From the NCBI GenBank assembly GCA_965279735.1, contig OZ257260.1:310001-374000 (forward strand): a stretch of 64,000 nt of DNA. Reading direction: 5' to 3'. A model generated the notes under the pieces. The model made no database searches. It was not told where the DNA came from and saw nothing but the letters and a program-made list of their open reading frames with translations. Below, one piece after another: positions 8,518 through 16,722 of the stretch. This DNA is from CAIUGU01 sp965279735. Its GTDB lineage: Bacteria > Pseudomonadota > Gammaproteobacteria > Steroidobacterales > Steroidobacteraceae. Numbering within the stretch: the first letter of the stretch is position 1; the number at the start of each line of letters is the position of its first letter. Both the position numbers and the translations under genes were made by a program.

Positions 8518-9537
8518 ATGAAGTTGGGGATCGCCGGACTGGGTTGGTGGGGCGGGACGCTTGTCGATGCAGTTGCAACCAGCGATGGCTTGCGATTTGT
8601 GGCCGCCTATACCCGCTCCCGTTCAGAGCAGGATCAAACGATTGCCGCTACGCACAAATTGCGGCTGGTTGAAAGTTATGCAGCGCTGCTCGCGGATCCG
8701 GAAGTGGAGGGCGTTGTCCTTGCCACACCACCCGCAGTTCACGCTGACCAGATTGTCGCTGCCGCGGGAGCTGGCAAGCATGTGTTCTGCGAAAAGCCAT
8801 TCGTCATGTCCAAGGCAGATGCCGAGCGCTCGGTGGCGGCGGTACGGGCAGCGGGAGTAACGCTCGGGATTGGCTACAACCGTCGCTTCCATCCCTCGTG
8901 GCTGGACCTCAAACAACGCATCGCATCGGGCGAACTCGGAACTATCCTGCATGCCGAATGCACGATGTCAGGCCCCAATGGCCTCACGTTGTCGGAAAAC
9001 GCCTGGCGTCGCAGCAGTGAGCAAGCACCGTGCGGCGGCCTGTTCCCGATGGGGGTGCATGCCGTGGACGGCTTCATCGATCTCTTCGGCGATGTGGACA
9101 ACGTTTTCTGCCAGAGTTTCCGTCGGGCGGTGCCGGGCGACAACGACGACACGACATCGGTGCTGTTCCGCATGAAGAGCGGCATGTCCGCCTATCTCGG
9201 TACGATGATGGCCACCGCCGGCACCTTCCGTTTCCAGGTGTATGGTTCGAAAGCGATGGCGCTCCTCGGGGGCAGCACCCACGTTGCCGGCCAATCGTCA
9301 CAGCATCGCCGCTCGGGACTGTTCGGAGCGTATGTCATCCAGCCAATCAAGGGCGAAGCCATGGCACTCGACGTGCCTGTCTTCGACGTCAACAAGGCCG
9401 AACTCGAAGCTTTTGCGCAGGCCGCCAGCGGCGGTGCCCCTTACCCGATCTCGCACGAACAGATGATTCATGGCGTCGCGGTTACCGACGCGATCATTGC
9501 TTCCGCGAAATCCAGCCAACTCGAACACGTCGCATAA
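8518..9537 (+). CDS. Gfo/Idh/MocA family NAD(P)-dependent oxidoreductase
   Basis: This 339-residue protein has an N-terminal Rossmann fold (GIAGLGWWG at residues 4-12), the family EKPF motif near residue 91 whose Lys is catalytic, and a C-terminal alpha/beta dimer domain. Members oxidise or reduce hydroxyl/keto groups on sugars, inositols or aromatic aldehydes. The ATG at 8518 follows AGGAGCGAG. The EboE-like gene starts 29 bp after the stop, so they are co-transcribed. The divergent GntR regulator probably controls it. Which substrate it takes is not visible. Confidence 0.9.
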   Translation: MKLGIAGLGWWGGTLVDAVATSDGLRFVAAYTRSRSEQDQTIAATHKLRLVESYAALLADPEVEGVVLATPPAVHADQIVAAAGAGKHVFCEKPFVMSKADAERSVAAVRAAGVTLGIGYNRRFHPSWLDLKQRIASGELGTILHAECTMSGPNGLTLSENAWRRSSEQAPCGGLFPMGVHAVDGFIDLFGDVDNVFCQSFRRAVPGDNDDTTSVLFRMKSGMSAYLGTMMATAGTFRFQVYGSKAMALLGGSTHVAGQSSQHRRSGLFGAYVIQPIKGEAMALDVPVFDVNKAELEAFAQAASGGAPYPISHEQMIHGVAVTDAIIASAKSSQLEHVA

Positions 9538-9565
9538 CCTGCGACTCTCAATCGGAGTCTTTGCA

Positions 9566-10765
9566 ATGGACCTTGGCAAGTATGGACATCTCACCTATTC
9601 CACGCTCGTGCATCCCGGCGATACATGGCCCGAGATGTGGAACAGCCTCAAGACCTACGTGCCACAGGTCAAGAAACGCTTCTGCCCGGACAAGCCGTTT
9701 GGTGTGTCGCTCAGGCTGTCCAATGCTTCCGCTGACGTGCTGGTGAACTCCGCTGGCGAGCGTGCGAAGCTCAAGTCCTTCCTCGCCGACAACGATCTGT
9801 ACCTTTACACGGTGAATGCGTTCCCGTTCGGACCGTTCAAGAACCAGGTCGTCAAGGAGCAGGTGTACGAACCGGACTGGCGTGATGAAGAACGCGCGCG
9901 CTACACGATGCACGTCGCGGATATTCTGGCCGATGTCGGTGCAGTCAACGTGAACCCTTCAATCCAGAGTCCACCGCTCGGATTCAAGCCCCGCGTTACA
10001 GGACCCGAAGTCGTTGAGGCGTATGCCGCCAACATCCGTCGCCTTGCGGTTCATCTGCATCGGCTCCGCGAACGCACCGGCAGGACAGTGACGCTGGCAG
10101 TGGAGCCCGAGCCTTACTGCTTCCTGGAAACGACCGATGAAACGGTGGACTTCTTCACGCGCATCCTGCGCTCCGACAGGTCGTTGATCGCACTGGGACG
10201 CGACCTCGGTATCAGCGCCGACGACGCGCGCACGATCCTGCACCGTCACGTAGGAACGGTGTACGACATCTGTCACCAGGCAGTGGAGTTCGAGAACATC
10301 AGCGTGTCGTTGCAGAAACTGGTCGACAACGACATACCGGTGTTCAAGCTGCAGGAGGCTGCTGCCGTGCAAGTTCCGAGGGTCACTCCCGCGGCTGTAC
10401 AGGAACTTCGCAAGTGGGCGGACAGCGTCTACCTCACGCAGACCGTCGAAATGAAAAACGGCAAGATGACGCGCTTCCTGAACCTGGAAGATGCCATCGC
10501 GGCATACGAGAAAGATCCGGGTGGCGAGCGCGAGTGGCGGATCCACTTCCACGTGCCGGTGTTCCTCGAGGAACTGGGTGAGCACTTCAAGACTACGCGT
10601 TTCGCCATTGCCGAAGCGCTGGCCTTCCATCGCAAGAACCCGCTGAGTGCCCAGCTCGAAATTGAAACGTATACGTGGGACGTGCTGCCCGCCCATCTCA
10701 AGACCGGCGACATCGTCGACTACGTTACCCTTGAGCTCGAGTGGGTCAAGAGCCAGTTCGCCTGA
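9566..10765 (+). CDS. EboE-like TIM-barrel protein (sugar isomerase/epimerase fold)
   Basis: This 399-residue protein opens with the EboE signature GHLTYSTLVHPGDTW, followed by FGVSLRLS, YTVNAFPFG and VKEQVYEPDW, and later VTLAVEPEPYC and ETTDETVDFF. EboE belongs to the xylose-isomerase-like TIM barrels and is named for the ebo clusters, which export or traffic precursors of compounds such as scytonemin. Metal-binding Glu/His/Asp residues typical of the barrel are present (EPEP; DICHQAVEFE). No other ebo gene is visible here; the neighbours are oxidoreductases and a cupin. The start at 9566 has GGAG upstream and makes the signature N-terminal. A role as an isomerase in a catabolic pathway is inference. 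Confidence 0.72.
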   Translation: MDLGKYGHLTYSTLVHPGDTWPEMWNSLKTYVPQVKKRFCPDKPFGVSLRLSNASADVLVNSAGERAKLKSFLADNDLYLYTVNAFPFGPFKNQVVKEQVYEPDWRDEERARYTMHVADILADVGAVNVNPSIQSPPLGFKPRVTGPEVVEAYAANIRRLAVHLHRLRERTGRTVTLAVEPEPYCFLETTDETVDFFTRILRSDRSLIALGRDLGISADDARTILHRHVGTVYDICHQAVEFENISVSLQKLVDNDIPVFKLQEAAAVQVPRVTPAAVQELRKWADSVYLTQTVEMKNGKMTRFLNLEDAIAAYEKDPGGEREWRIHFHVPVFLEELGEHFKTTRFAIAEALAFHRKNPLSAQLEIETYTWDVLPAHLKTGDIVDYVTLELEWVKSQFA

Positions 10766-10791
10766 GCGACACAGGCGACCAGAAGGCGCGC

Positions 10792-11673
10792 ATGAAAATC
10801 GGATTCATCGGGCTCGGTCGCATGGGGCATGGCATGGCCACGCGACTGCTCGGCGCGGGTCATGCGCTCGTCGTCTTCGATCCGGATGAGAAGCAGGCCG
10901 CACGCATGGCTGCGGCAGGCGCGGAAGTGGCGCCCACATTGAGCGCGCTGGCTGGTACATGCGACGTCGTGATCAGCATGCTGCCGAGTGACGACATCCT
11001 GCGTACTGCTGCACTCGGGGAGGGAGGGCTCGCACAACACCTCCGTCCGGGGTCCCTTCATATGGTGAGCGGCACACACGGTATTCCCGTCATGAGCGAA
11101 CTCGCGGCGGGTCACGCGGCGGCCGGACAGGTGCTGGTTGCCTGTCACGTGCTTGGACGACCGGACCTCGCTGCCACGGGCAAGCTAGGGCTCGTTCCCG
11201 GCGGTCCTGCGGAAGCCGTCGCGAAAGTGCGGCCGCTGTTTGCCGCCATCGGGGATCGCGTCATCGAAGCGGGATTGAATCCCCTGTCGGCAACCGCGAT
11301 CAAGATTGCCAACAACTTCATTCTGGGCTGCGCCATCGAAGCGATGGGCGAGGGCATGGCGCTTGTCCGGAAGTACGACGTCGATCCCCTGGTTTTTCAC
11401 CAGGTGCTGGTGGGCGGCCTGTTCAATTCAACTGCGTATCAATCCTATGGCGACCTGATCGCCCGTGAGGATTGGGGACGCGTCGGCGCGTCTGCCGTCA
11501 TCGGTCTCAAGGATGCAGATCTCGCGTTGGACGCGGCCCACTCCGTCGGCGTGCCGTTGCCCAGCGCCCTCATATGGAAGGCAGCCCTTGAATCGGCCAT
11601 CGCGCGCGGTGAAGCTCATCTCGACTGGTCGGTCATGGCACGTGAAAAATTCCGCGCCAGCGGCCTTGAATAG
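10792..11673 (+). CDS. NAD(P)-dependent beta-hydroxyacid dehydrogenase (HIBADH family)
   Basis: This 293-residue protein has the Rossmann motif GFIGLGRMGHGMA at its N-terminus. Its helical C-terminal half carries the catalytic-Lys region SATAIKIANNFIL. The family oxidises beta-hydroxyacids such as 3-hydroxyisobutyrate, tartronate semialdehyde or glycerate relatives. The usual substrate-binding motif after the first Rossmann strand is somewhat changed (VSGTHGIPVMSE, where relatives have DAPVSGG), which suggests an unusual substrate. The start at 10792 has GAAGG upstream; the gene begins 26 bp after the EboE-like stop and is followed 13 bp later by the cupin gene. Confidence 0.87.
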   Translation: MKIGFIGLGRMGHGMATRLLGAGHALVVFDPDEKQAARMAAAGAEVAPTLSALAGTCDVVISMLPSDDILRTAALGEGGLAQHLRPGSLHMVSGTHGIPVMSELAAGHAAAGQVLVACHVLGRPDLAATGKLGLVPGGPAEAVAKVRPLFAAIGDRVIEAGLNPLSATAIKIANNFILGCAIEAMGEGMALVRKYDVDPLVFHQVLVGGLFNSTAYQSYGDLIAREDWGRVGASAVIGLKDADLALDAAHSVGVPLPSALIWKAALESAIARGEAHLDWSVMAREKFRASGLE

Positions 11674-11686
11674 GAATCAAGTCCTC

Positions 11687-12031
11687 ATGCTCGTGAAGTC
11701 GCTCAACAACGCCAAACCGTACGACGCCCCCAATCATCGTCTCATCGATTCCGTGCGCCTGCTGGGAATGGAGCCTGATGGCCCGACCGGCTTCTGGGTG
11801 GGTCATTCGACGGTGCATCCTGGCGGTGGCGCGGGGCCCGATGCGTCCCCGATCGAGAAGGTCTATGTCGTACTGAGTGGCAGGTTGTCCGTTACGGGCG
11901 GTGACTCGACACGCATTCTGGGACCGATGGAAGCCTGCAGGATTCCTCCGAATGAAACGCGCGAATTCATCAATCTCGAAGATTCGCCCGCCACGCTGCT
12001 CGTCATTATTCCTACCCCTCCGCCGACCTGA
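11687..12031 (+). CDS. Small cupin-domain protein
   Basis: This 114-residue single cupin shows the first cupin motif around HPGGGAGPDASPIEKVYVVLSGRL and the second around GPMEACRIPPNETREFIN. The usual metal His residues are partly missing, since the G(X)5HXH pattern is not intact. It may therefore be a binding or isomerase protein rather than a metal oxygenase. The start at 11687 has AGGAA ten bases upstream. It is the last gene of the oxidoreductase / EboE-like / dehydrogenase operon. No terminator follows at once; an AT-rich regulatory region begins about 130 bp later. Confidence 0.75.
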   Translation: MLVKSLNNAKPYDAPNHRLIDSVRLLGMEPDGPTGFWVGHSTVHPGGGAGPDASPIEKVYVVLSGRLSVTGGDSTRILGPMEACRIPPNETREFINLEDSPATLLVIIPTPPPT

Positions 12032-12352
12032 GCGAGCACGATCAGACCGCCGCGGTCCAGGAAGCACAGGTTGTTCCCGCCTCCTGCCGCAAGTGCTGCA
12101 TTGCGGTTCGACGCTTTCATGCAATCGCGAATTGTCCGGAAAGACAGCTCTTTCCATTGCATATTAATTTTATAGATTCTCTTTATTATCTATAAAATAA
12201 AATATAATTTTGATATATCCTTACTATTATCGATTTCGATGCACATGATGAGTGCGCGATTTCGAAATTGGCTACGAAGTGACGGGACAAGGCAGTCGCT
12301 GCTATCACAGCCGTCCCTTGCTGATGATTTGTCGATTGAATCGGGAGGTAAA
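12032..12352. other. Intergenic region, 321 bp, with AT-rich island
   Basis: The first 120 bases look unremarkable. About 12150-12240 is AT-rich and carries the large palindrome, a perfect -10 and the TATCGATT word. An in-frame upstream extension of the next gene to ATG 12239 exists but would bury the signal peptide, so the region is taken as non-coding leader. Confidence 0.65.
12167..12208 (+). promoter_or_regulatory. Large palindrome and adjacent -10 element
   Basis: ATTTTATAGAT (12167-12177) and its exact complement ATCTATAAAAT (12188-12198) flank a 10-bp spacer, so the arm centres are 21 bp apart, two helical turns. A perfect TATAAT follows at 12203-12208. The palindrome covers the -35 position, as expected for a repressor site. 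Confidence 0.6.
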
Positions 12353-12793
12353 GTGAAAAACGCAGCCGTCAATCTTCTTGCCTTGTGCGCGCTTTCGGGA
12401 TCGGCTCTTCCTGCCTTTGCGCACCATGGCACCTCGGTCACCTATGACACTTCAAAGACCATCGTCGTGGAAGGTGTGGTGACGGAATGGGTGTTCAGTT
12501 TTCCGCATTCGCAGATCTACTTTGACGTGACGGGCGCCGACGGCAAAGTAGCGAAGTGGGGTACCGAACTCGGCCCCTCTCCCTCGATGATGAGGAATCT
12601 CAAGATCGGCTGGAACCGCGATTCCATCAAGCCGGGCGACAAGCTCAAGCTGACCTGCGCTCCTCACCGTGTTCCCGGCGCAACGGCGTGTCTGTCGCGG
12701 GAAATCGTCGTCAACGGGAAATTGCTGCCACTCAGCGACGCGCAGATGAGGCAAGCCGCCGCTGCGCAGGCGCCCGCTGGGTCGTCTCAATAA
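12353..12793 (+). CDS. DUF6152 family secreted protein (copy 2)
   Basis: This 146-residue protein uses a GTG start at 12353 with GGGAGG seven bases upstream, followed directly by a signal peptide (KNAAVNLLALCALSGSALPAFA). The mature protein starts with His-His and shows SVTYDTSKT, a FPH motif, a KWGTEL block and an IKPGD turn, as in the copy at 487-969. It ends in an Ala/Pro stretch. It begins a second two-gene module, with the exported-protein paralogue starting 30 bp downstream. Transcription probably starts from the AT-rich island above. The family has no known function. Confidence 0.78.
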   Translation: MKNAAVNLLALCALSGSALPAFAHHGTSVTYDTSKTIVVEGVVTEWVFSFPHSQIYFDVTGADGKVAKWGTELGPSPSMMRNLKIGWNRDSIKPGDKLKLTCAPHRVPGATACLSREIVVNGKLLPLSDAQMRQAAAAQAPAGSSQ

Positions 12794-12823
12794 ACTTTCG
12801 CAGGCATCGGACCAGCCGACTCA

Positions 12824-13798
12824 ATGACTATTCTCAGAATGAGGTGCACGGTGCTGATCACATCGCAAACGATTTTACGGGGGTTGCTGGTTGCGGGTGC
12901 GGCGATGCTGCTGGTTTCGCTCCAGACCCTGGCGCCCACAGCGCAGGCAGCGGCTCCTGGCCGTACACCTGCCCCCGGCGATTCAGCTGAAGCAAAGGGT
13001 CCTCCTCCGGCGAATCCACGCGACCTTTCGGGTAAGTGGAATCGCGTAACGCAGTTCCAGACGTATGGTGCCGTCAAGGGAGGTGCCAACGAGTTTCAGA
13101 ACGAGATACTGGATGCACAGGTAACGAAGCGGCAGCCGGATCTCAGGCCCGAAACAGCACGTATCAAAGGGCTTCAGTACAACGAGCCTGTATTCACTCC
13201 CGCCGGCAAGGCAGCCTTCGACAAGAACATCCCTGGCTACGGCTTGCGGATCACTTCCCCCCGTCTTGGCAACGATCCGCAGGGCAATTGCGATCCGTGG
13301 GGTGTGCCCCGCATGCTGAACGGTCAGGTCGCGGGCCCGCATGCAGCGTGGGAAATCGTGCAGGAAAAGGATAGGGTGTTCTGGATCGTGCCCTGGCACC
13401 ACCAGTACCGGATGGTCTGGACCGATGGGCGCAAGCTCCCGACACTCGATGAAGTCGACCCCGTCTGGAACGGTTACTCAGTGGGTCACTGGGAAGGCAA
13501 TACGTTTGTCATCAACTCCATGGGCTTCAATGAAAAGACGTGGCTGGACCACAACGGCTATCCGCATACGTTCGACATGACGCTCGAAGAACGGTATCGG
13601 CTCCTTGATGCCGATACGCTTGAGCTGACGATGACAATCGTCGATCCGGAGTATTACGCGGAGCCGTTCAAGAGCGACGTGAAAATCTGGAAGCGCGACA
13701 AGGTCACGAACAAGGAATGGGATGAGAACGCCTATTGCGTTGCGTCCGAGGAAGCCCGGTTCAACCATCTCATCAGGGACGGGGAAATCGGCAAATAG
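12824..13798 (+). CDS. Exported protein of unknown function, GHWEGDTL-type family (copy 2)
   Basis: This 324-residue paralogue of the protein at 1002-1880 shares FDKNIPGYG, GND-G-CDPWGVPR, DGRKLPTL, GYSVGHWEGNTF, NGYPHTFDM and DADTLEL, with a similar length after the signal segment (about residues 15-43). The two copies differ widely elsewhere, so the duplication is old. The start at 12824 has only a weak ribosome binding site; ATG 12839 is an alternative. Its partner DUF6152 gene lies just upstream and a third DUF6152 gene 99 bp downstream. The role is unknown. Conserved Trp, His and Asp residues suggest a binding or hydrolytic site, which is inference. Confidence 0.65.
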   Translation: MTILRMRCTVLITSQTILRGLLVAGAAMLLVSLQTLAPTAQAAAPGRTPAPGDSAEAKGPPPANPRDLSGKWNRVTQFQTYGAVKGGANEFQNEILDAQVTKRQPDLRPETARIKGLQYNEPVFTPAGKAAFDKNIPGYGLRITSPRLGNDPQGNCDPWGVPRMLNGQVAGPHAAWEIVQEKDRVFWIVPWHHQYRMVWTDGRKLPTLDEVDPVWNGYSVGHWEGNTFVINSMGFNEKTWLDHNGYPHTFDMTLEERYRLLDADTLELTMTIVDPEYYAEPFKSDVKIWKRDKVTNKEWDENAYCVASEEARFNHLIRDGEIGK

Positions 13799-13897
13799 CA
13801 GCCTTGGAGCGGTCGACGCGGGGCAGACTTTGAGACGCGGATCCAGACGATTGGCGAATCTTCGAGGCGATGTTCGGATGTTTTGAGGAGAACCAGG

Positions 13898-14296
13898 ATG
13901 CAAGGTAACAAGACAAAGTGGTTGACGGCGCTGGTAGCGGGCGCAGTCGTGGCGGGTGTGCCTGCATATGCGCACCACTCGTTTCCGGCGACGTACTTCG
14001 TCGACCAGCAGACGCAGATCGAAGGTGAAGTGGTGCAGTTCCTGTTCCGCAACCCCCACGCTTTCATTCACGTAATGGCGCCGGACAAGGACGGGGCGAT
14101 GCAGCGCTGGGCAGTTGAATGGGGGGGTGGTGCCGCGCTCGCGCGTGACGGCAATGTCAGCAAGGACACATTGAAGCCAGGCGATAAAGTAGTGGTCAAG
14201 GGCCAGCCCGGCCGGAATCCCGCTGATCACCGTATCCGCCTCGTGCACATTGCACGTCCGGCGGACGGCTGGGAGTGGGGCGGCGATTTCGATTGA
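13898..14296 (+). CDS. DUF6152 family secreted protein (copy 3)
   Basis: This 132-residue protein has a signal peptide ending in VPAYAHHS, so again a His-His pair begins the mature chain. It shows ATYFVDQ, an NPHAFIHV strand, a RWAVEWGGG block and LKPGDKV. It is closer to the general DUF6152 pattern than the other two copies and ends without an Ala/Pro tail. The start at 13898 has GAGGAG upstream. It is the last gene before the strong terminator at 14390-14421, so 12353-14296 is likely one transcript. No second exported-protein gene accompanies it. Confidence 0.78.
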   Translation: MQGNKTKWLTALVAGAVVAGVPAYAHHSFPATYFVDQQTQIEGEVVQFLFRNPHAFIHVMAPDKDGAMQRWAVEWGGGAALARDGNVSKDTLKPGDKVVVKGQPGRNPADHRIRLVHIARPADGWEWGGDFD

Positions 14297-14389
14297 TCTG
14301 TGGCAGTTGAAGAGCGGAAGAGGCTGTGTCCTGCACAGCACTTCCGTCATGCATCCCGGATTCTGAAATTCTTCGAATGCTTTCTCCTG

Positions 14390-14421
14390 AAGGAGCCCCT
14401 CACTATGGGCTCCTTTTTTTT
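14390..14421 (+). terminator. Rho-independent terminator
   Basis: A perfect 9-bp stem (AAGGAGCCC with GGGCTCCTT) encloses an 8-base loop and is followed by T bases through 14421. It ends the second DUF6152 unit. Confidence 0.93.
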
Positions 14422-14513
14422 GGGATGTTCGACAAAGCCCAATTAAAAAACCTGCCTTGCAACTCAACCGCGATATTCTCTGAATCTGTCGCAGAGCAGA
14501 CCCAAGGAAAGCC

Positions 14514-15140
14514 ATGAGATACCACTACGCTGGTGCACTTTTTCTCGCAGTCTCTTTCGCAGGTCCGATTTCTCTCGCGCAGGACCGGATGCCACCGATT
14601 CCTGCGGAGCAGATGACAGAAGTGCAGAAAAAAGTTGCAGCGGAACTGGCCGCAGGTCCGCGTGGACGACTCTCCGGGCCGTTCGTGCCCCTCCTGCGCA
14701 GTCCGGAGTTCATGAGCCGCCTGCAGAAGACCGGTGAGTACTTGCGTTACAACAGCGCTCTGCCGCCGCGAATCAATGAATTCGTCATTCTCATCACCTC
14801 GCGGCAGTGGACGCAGCAGTACGAGTGGTATGTGCACCATCCACTGGCCCTCAAGGCGGGATTGAAAGCCGGTGTCGCGCAGGCGCTCGCTGAAGGGCGT
14901 CGTCCCACAGGCATGGCAGACGACGAAGAGGTGGCTTACGATTTCTGCGAAGAGCTGTTCCGGACCCAAAGCGTAAGCGATGCGACGTATGCCCGCGCCC
15001 TGGAGAAATTCAAGGAGCAGGGCATCATCGACATGCTGGGCGTTGCAGGCTACTACTCGACGCTCGCCATGATCCTGAACGCCACACGCACGCCTCTGCC
15101 GGACGGAGAAAAGGCGGCCTTGCCGGTATTCCCGCATTGA
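14514..15140 (+). CDS. Secreted carboxymuconolactone-decarboxylase-like protein
   Basis: This 208-residue protein has a signal peptide (cleavage near SLAQDRM) followed by an AhpD/CMD-like helical domain with RINEFVILITSRQWTQQYEW, the family's central helix pair. The CxxC of AhpD-type peroxidases is absent and the only Cys is in a later helix, so thiol-peroxidase activity is unlikely. Exported CMD-like proteins of this type occur near aromatic and lactone catabolism genes, with the reaction unproven. The start has AAGGAAAG upstream. It stands between a strong terminator and the VOC gene, 89 bp before the latter. Confidence 0.75.
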   Translation: MRYHYAGALFLAVSFAGPISLAQDRMPPIPAEQMTEVQKKVAAELAAGPRGRLSGPFVPLLRSPEFMSRLQKTGEYLRYNSALPPRINEFVILITSRQWTQQYEWYVHHPLALKAGLKAGVAQALAEGRRPTGMADDEEVAYDFCEELFRTQSVSDATYARALEKFKEQGIIDMLGVAGYYSTLAMILNATRTPLPDGEKAALPVFPH

Positions 15141-15229
15141 GTCGATTGGGCATTTCGCGAAGGGTAAAAGTGGCGGAGTAACCGGTGGAGGCCCTATCCT
15201 CGCGGATACAACACCGCCTGGATACCACC

Positions 15230-16276
15230 ATGAAAACGATTTCGACCCTGGCTATGTTCCTTTGCGCCGCGACTCTTGCTCACGCTCAGGCGCCCGCAGC
15301 GCCTGCCAGCGAAGTGATCGGCGTCGGGAATTTCCTGCATATTGTCAACGATGCCGAAAAGGCGCTCGTTTTCTACCGCGACGTGCTTGGCATGGACGTG
15401 CCTCCGCTGCCGGCCAATGCACCGCCAGTGGCAAGTCCCCGGCCCTATCTCACGACGCCGGAAATCCTGGCTCTCTATGACGCGCCGGGTGCGCAGTACC
15501 GCGTGACGAATGGAATGATTGCGGAGTCGCCGATGCGCGCCGAACTGGTGGAGTGGCAGGTGCCGGATCGCAAGCCGATCCATCTGCGTTTCCAGGATCC
15601 GGGGGCAGCAGCGATGGTGCTCAAGGTCCGTGACATCAATGCCATCATGGCGCGCGTAAAGTCGGCCAATGCAACTGTCGTTACGCTAGGCGGCGAACCC
15701 GTGGCGATCAGGGGTTCAAATGTGGCGGGGCGTGCTGTCGTTCTTCAGGATCCGGACGGTTTCTTTGTTGAGGTGATCCAGCCGGATTCGCTCCCTGAAA
15801 TTGCAAGCCAAGCCAGCAACAATATTTTCAACATCGCTTTCAGTGTTGCTGTGGCCGACATGGACCGGACTCTGGATGTCTTCAAGGCCATCGGATTTGA
15901 GCCTCAAGCGGGTGCATGGACATCGGATGCAGCCGAGGCCAGTCTCGCAGGATTGCCTGCCGCTGCTCAGTATCGACGCGCCACGGCTCTGGTTCCTGGC
16001 ACCTCGTTTGAAATTTCGTTTCTCGAGTTCAAGGGCGTCGACCGCAAGACCTACTCCACCACTCCCCGCGATCCCGGTACTGCAATGCTTCGCCTGCGCG
16101 TGCGGGACGTGAATTCAATCCTGGTCTACTTCGCCTCTGCAGCCGTTACCGTCGCGTCGAAAGACAGGCAAGCCGTCACCATGACGACTCCCAACGGCGG
16201 CCAGCGGTTTGCGATCCTCAACGGGCCCGACAACCTCAAGATCCAGGTCGTGCAGCAGATACCGAAAGCAAACTGA
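15230..16276 (+). CDS. Exported two-domain VOC family protein
   Basis: This 348-residue protein has a signal peptide (cleavage near LAHAQAPA) and two vicinal-oxygen-chelate halves, at about residues 30-185 (starting GVGNFLHIVNDAEKALVFYRDVLGM) and 200-345. Glyoxalases, ring-cleaving dioxygenases and resistance proteins share this fold. The metal His/Glu positions are only partly present (first strand FLHIV; FFVEVIQ at the end of domain 1), while domain 2 has lost the first His. One active site per chain is therefore possible. The start at 15230 places the signal peptide at the N-terminus. An exported VOC protein is unusual. The function is unknown. Confidence 0.75.
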   Translation: MKTISTLAMFLCAATLAHAQAPAAPASEVIGVGNFLHIVNDAEKALVFYRDVLGMDVPPLPANAPPVASPRPYLTTPEILALYDAPGAQYRVTNGMIAESPMRAELVEWQVPDRKPIHLRFQDPGAAAMVLKVRDINAIMARVKSANATVVTLGGEPVAIRGSNVAGRAVVLQDPDGFFVEVIQPDSLPEIASQASNNIFNIAFSVAVADMDRTLDVFKAIGFEPQAGAWTSDAAEASLAGLPAAAQYRRATALVPGTSFEISFLEFKGVDRKTYSTTPRDPGTAMLRLRVRDVNSILVYFASAAVTVASKDRQAVTMTTPNGGQRFAILNGPDNLKIQVVQQIPKAN

Positions 16277-16359
16277 TCGTGCGTTCCGAGTTCCACCATT
16301 TTCAAGCTCGGTTCAGCGCGTGAATTTTGATCTGGTTTGATACGTTGAAGGGGATGCGT

Positions 16360-16707
16360 ATGCTCGCATCACGACGCTACAGAGGCATTCCAGTGAAACG
16401 CTTTCACATCGCGCTCGCAGTCAGGGATCTCGGTGAATCCATTGCGGACTACAGCAGGAGACTGGGGCAGGTGCCCAATGCGGTAGTGGAAGGCAAGTAC
16501 GCCATGTGGCGCACGGACCTGCTCAATTTCTCGATCAACGAGATGCCGGAGCGTGCGGGCCAGCTGCGGCACGTGGGCTTCGAAGACGATGCGGTGGAAG
16601 GCTATTCCAGCTCGACGGACGTGAATGGATTGCTTTGGGAAGCTTTTTCCGTCGAGGAACAGGACAGCCGGATCGTCGAGATGTACGGGATACCGGTCGG
16701 CCGTTAG
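16360..16707 (+). CDS. VOC/glyoxalase-like small protein
   Basis: This 115-residue (or shorter) protein begins the VOC pattern at KRFHIALAVRDLGESIADYSRRLG, with a short C-terminal half around LLWEAFSVE. Only one half of a VOC fold is present, so it would work as a dimer. The start is uncertain: ATG 16360 has AAGGGG six bases upstream, while GTG 16393 sits right before the conserved strand. It may be a partner of the preceding exported VOC gene, but it has no signal peptide. The function is not assignable. Confidence 0.6.
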   Translation: MLASRRYRGIPVKRFHIALAVRDLGESIADYSRRLGQVPNAVVEGKYAMWRTDLLNFSINEMPERAGQLRHVGFEDDAVEGYSSSTDVNGLLWEAFSVEEQDSRIVEMYGIPVGR

Positions 16708-16722
16708 GAGTGGCGCAGGTTG

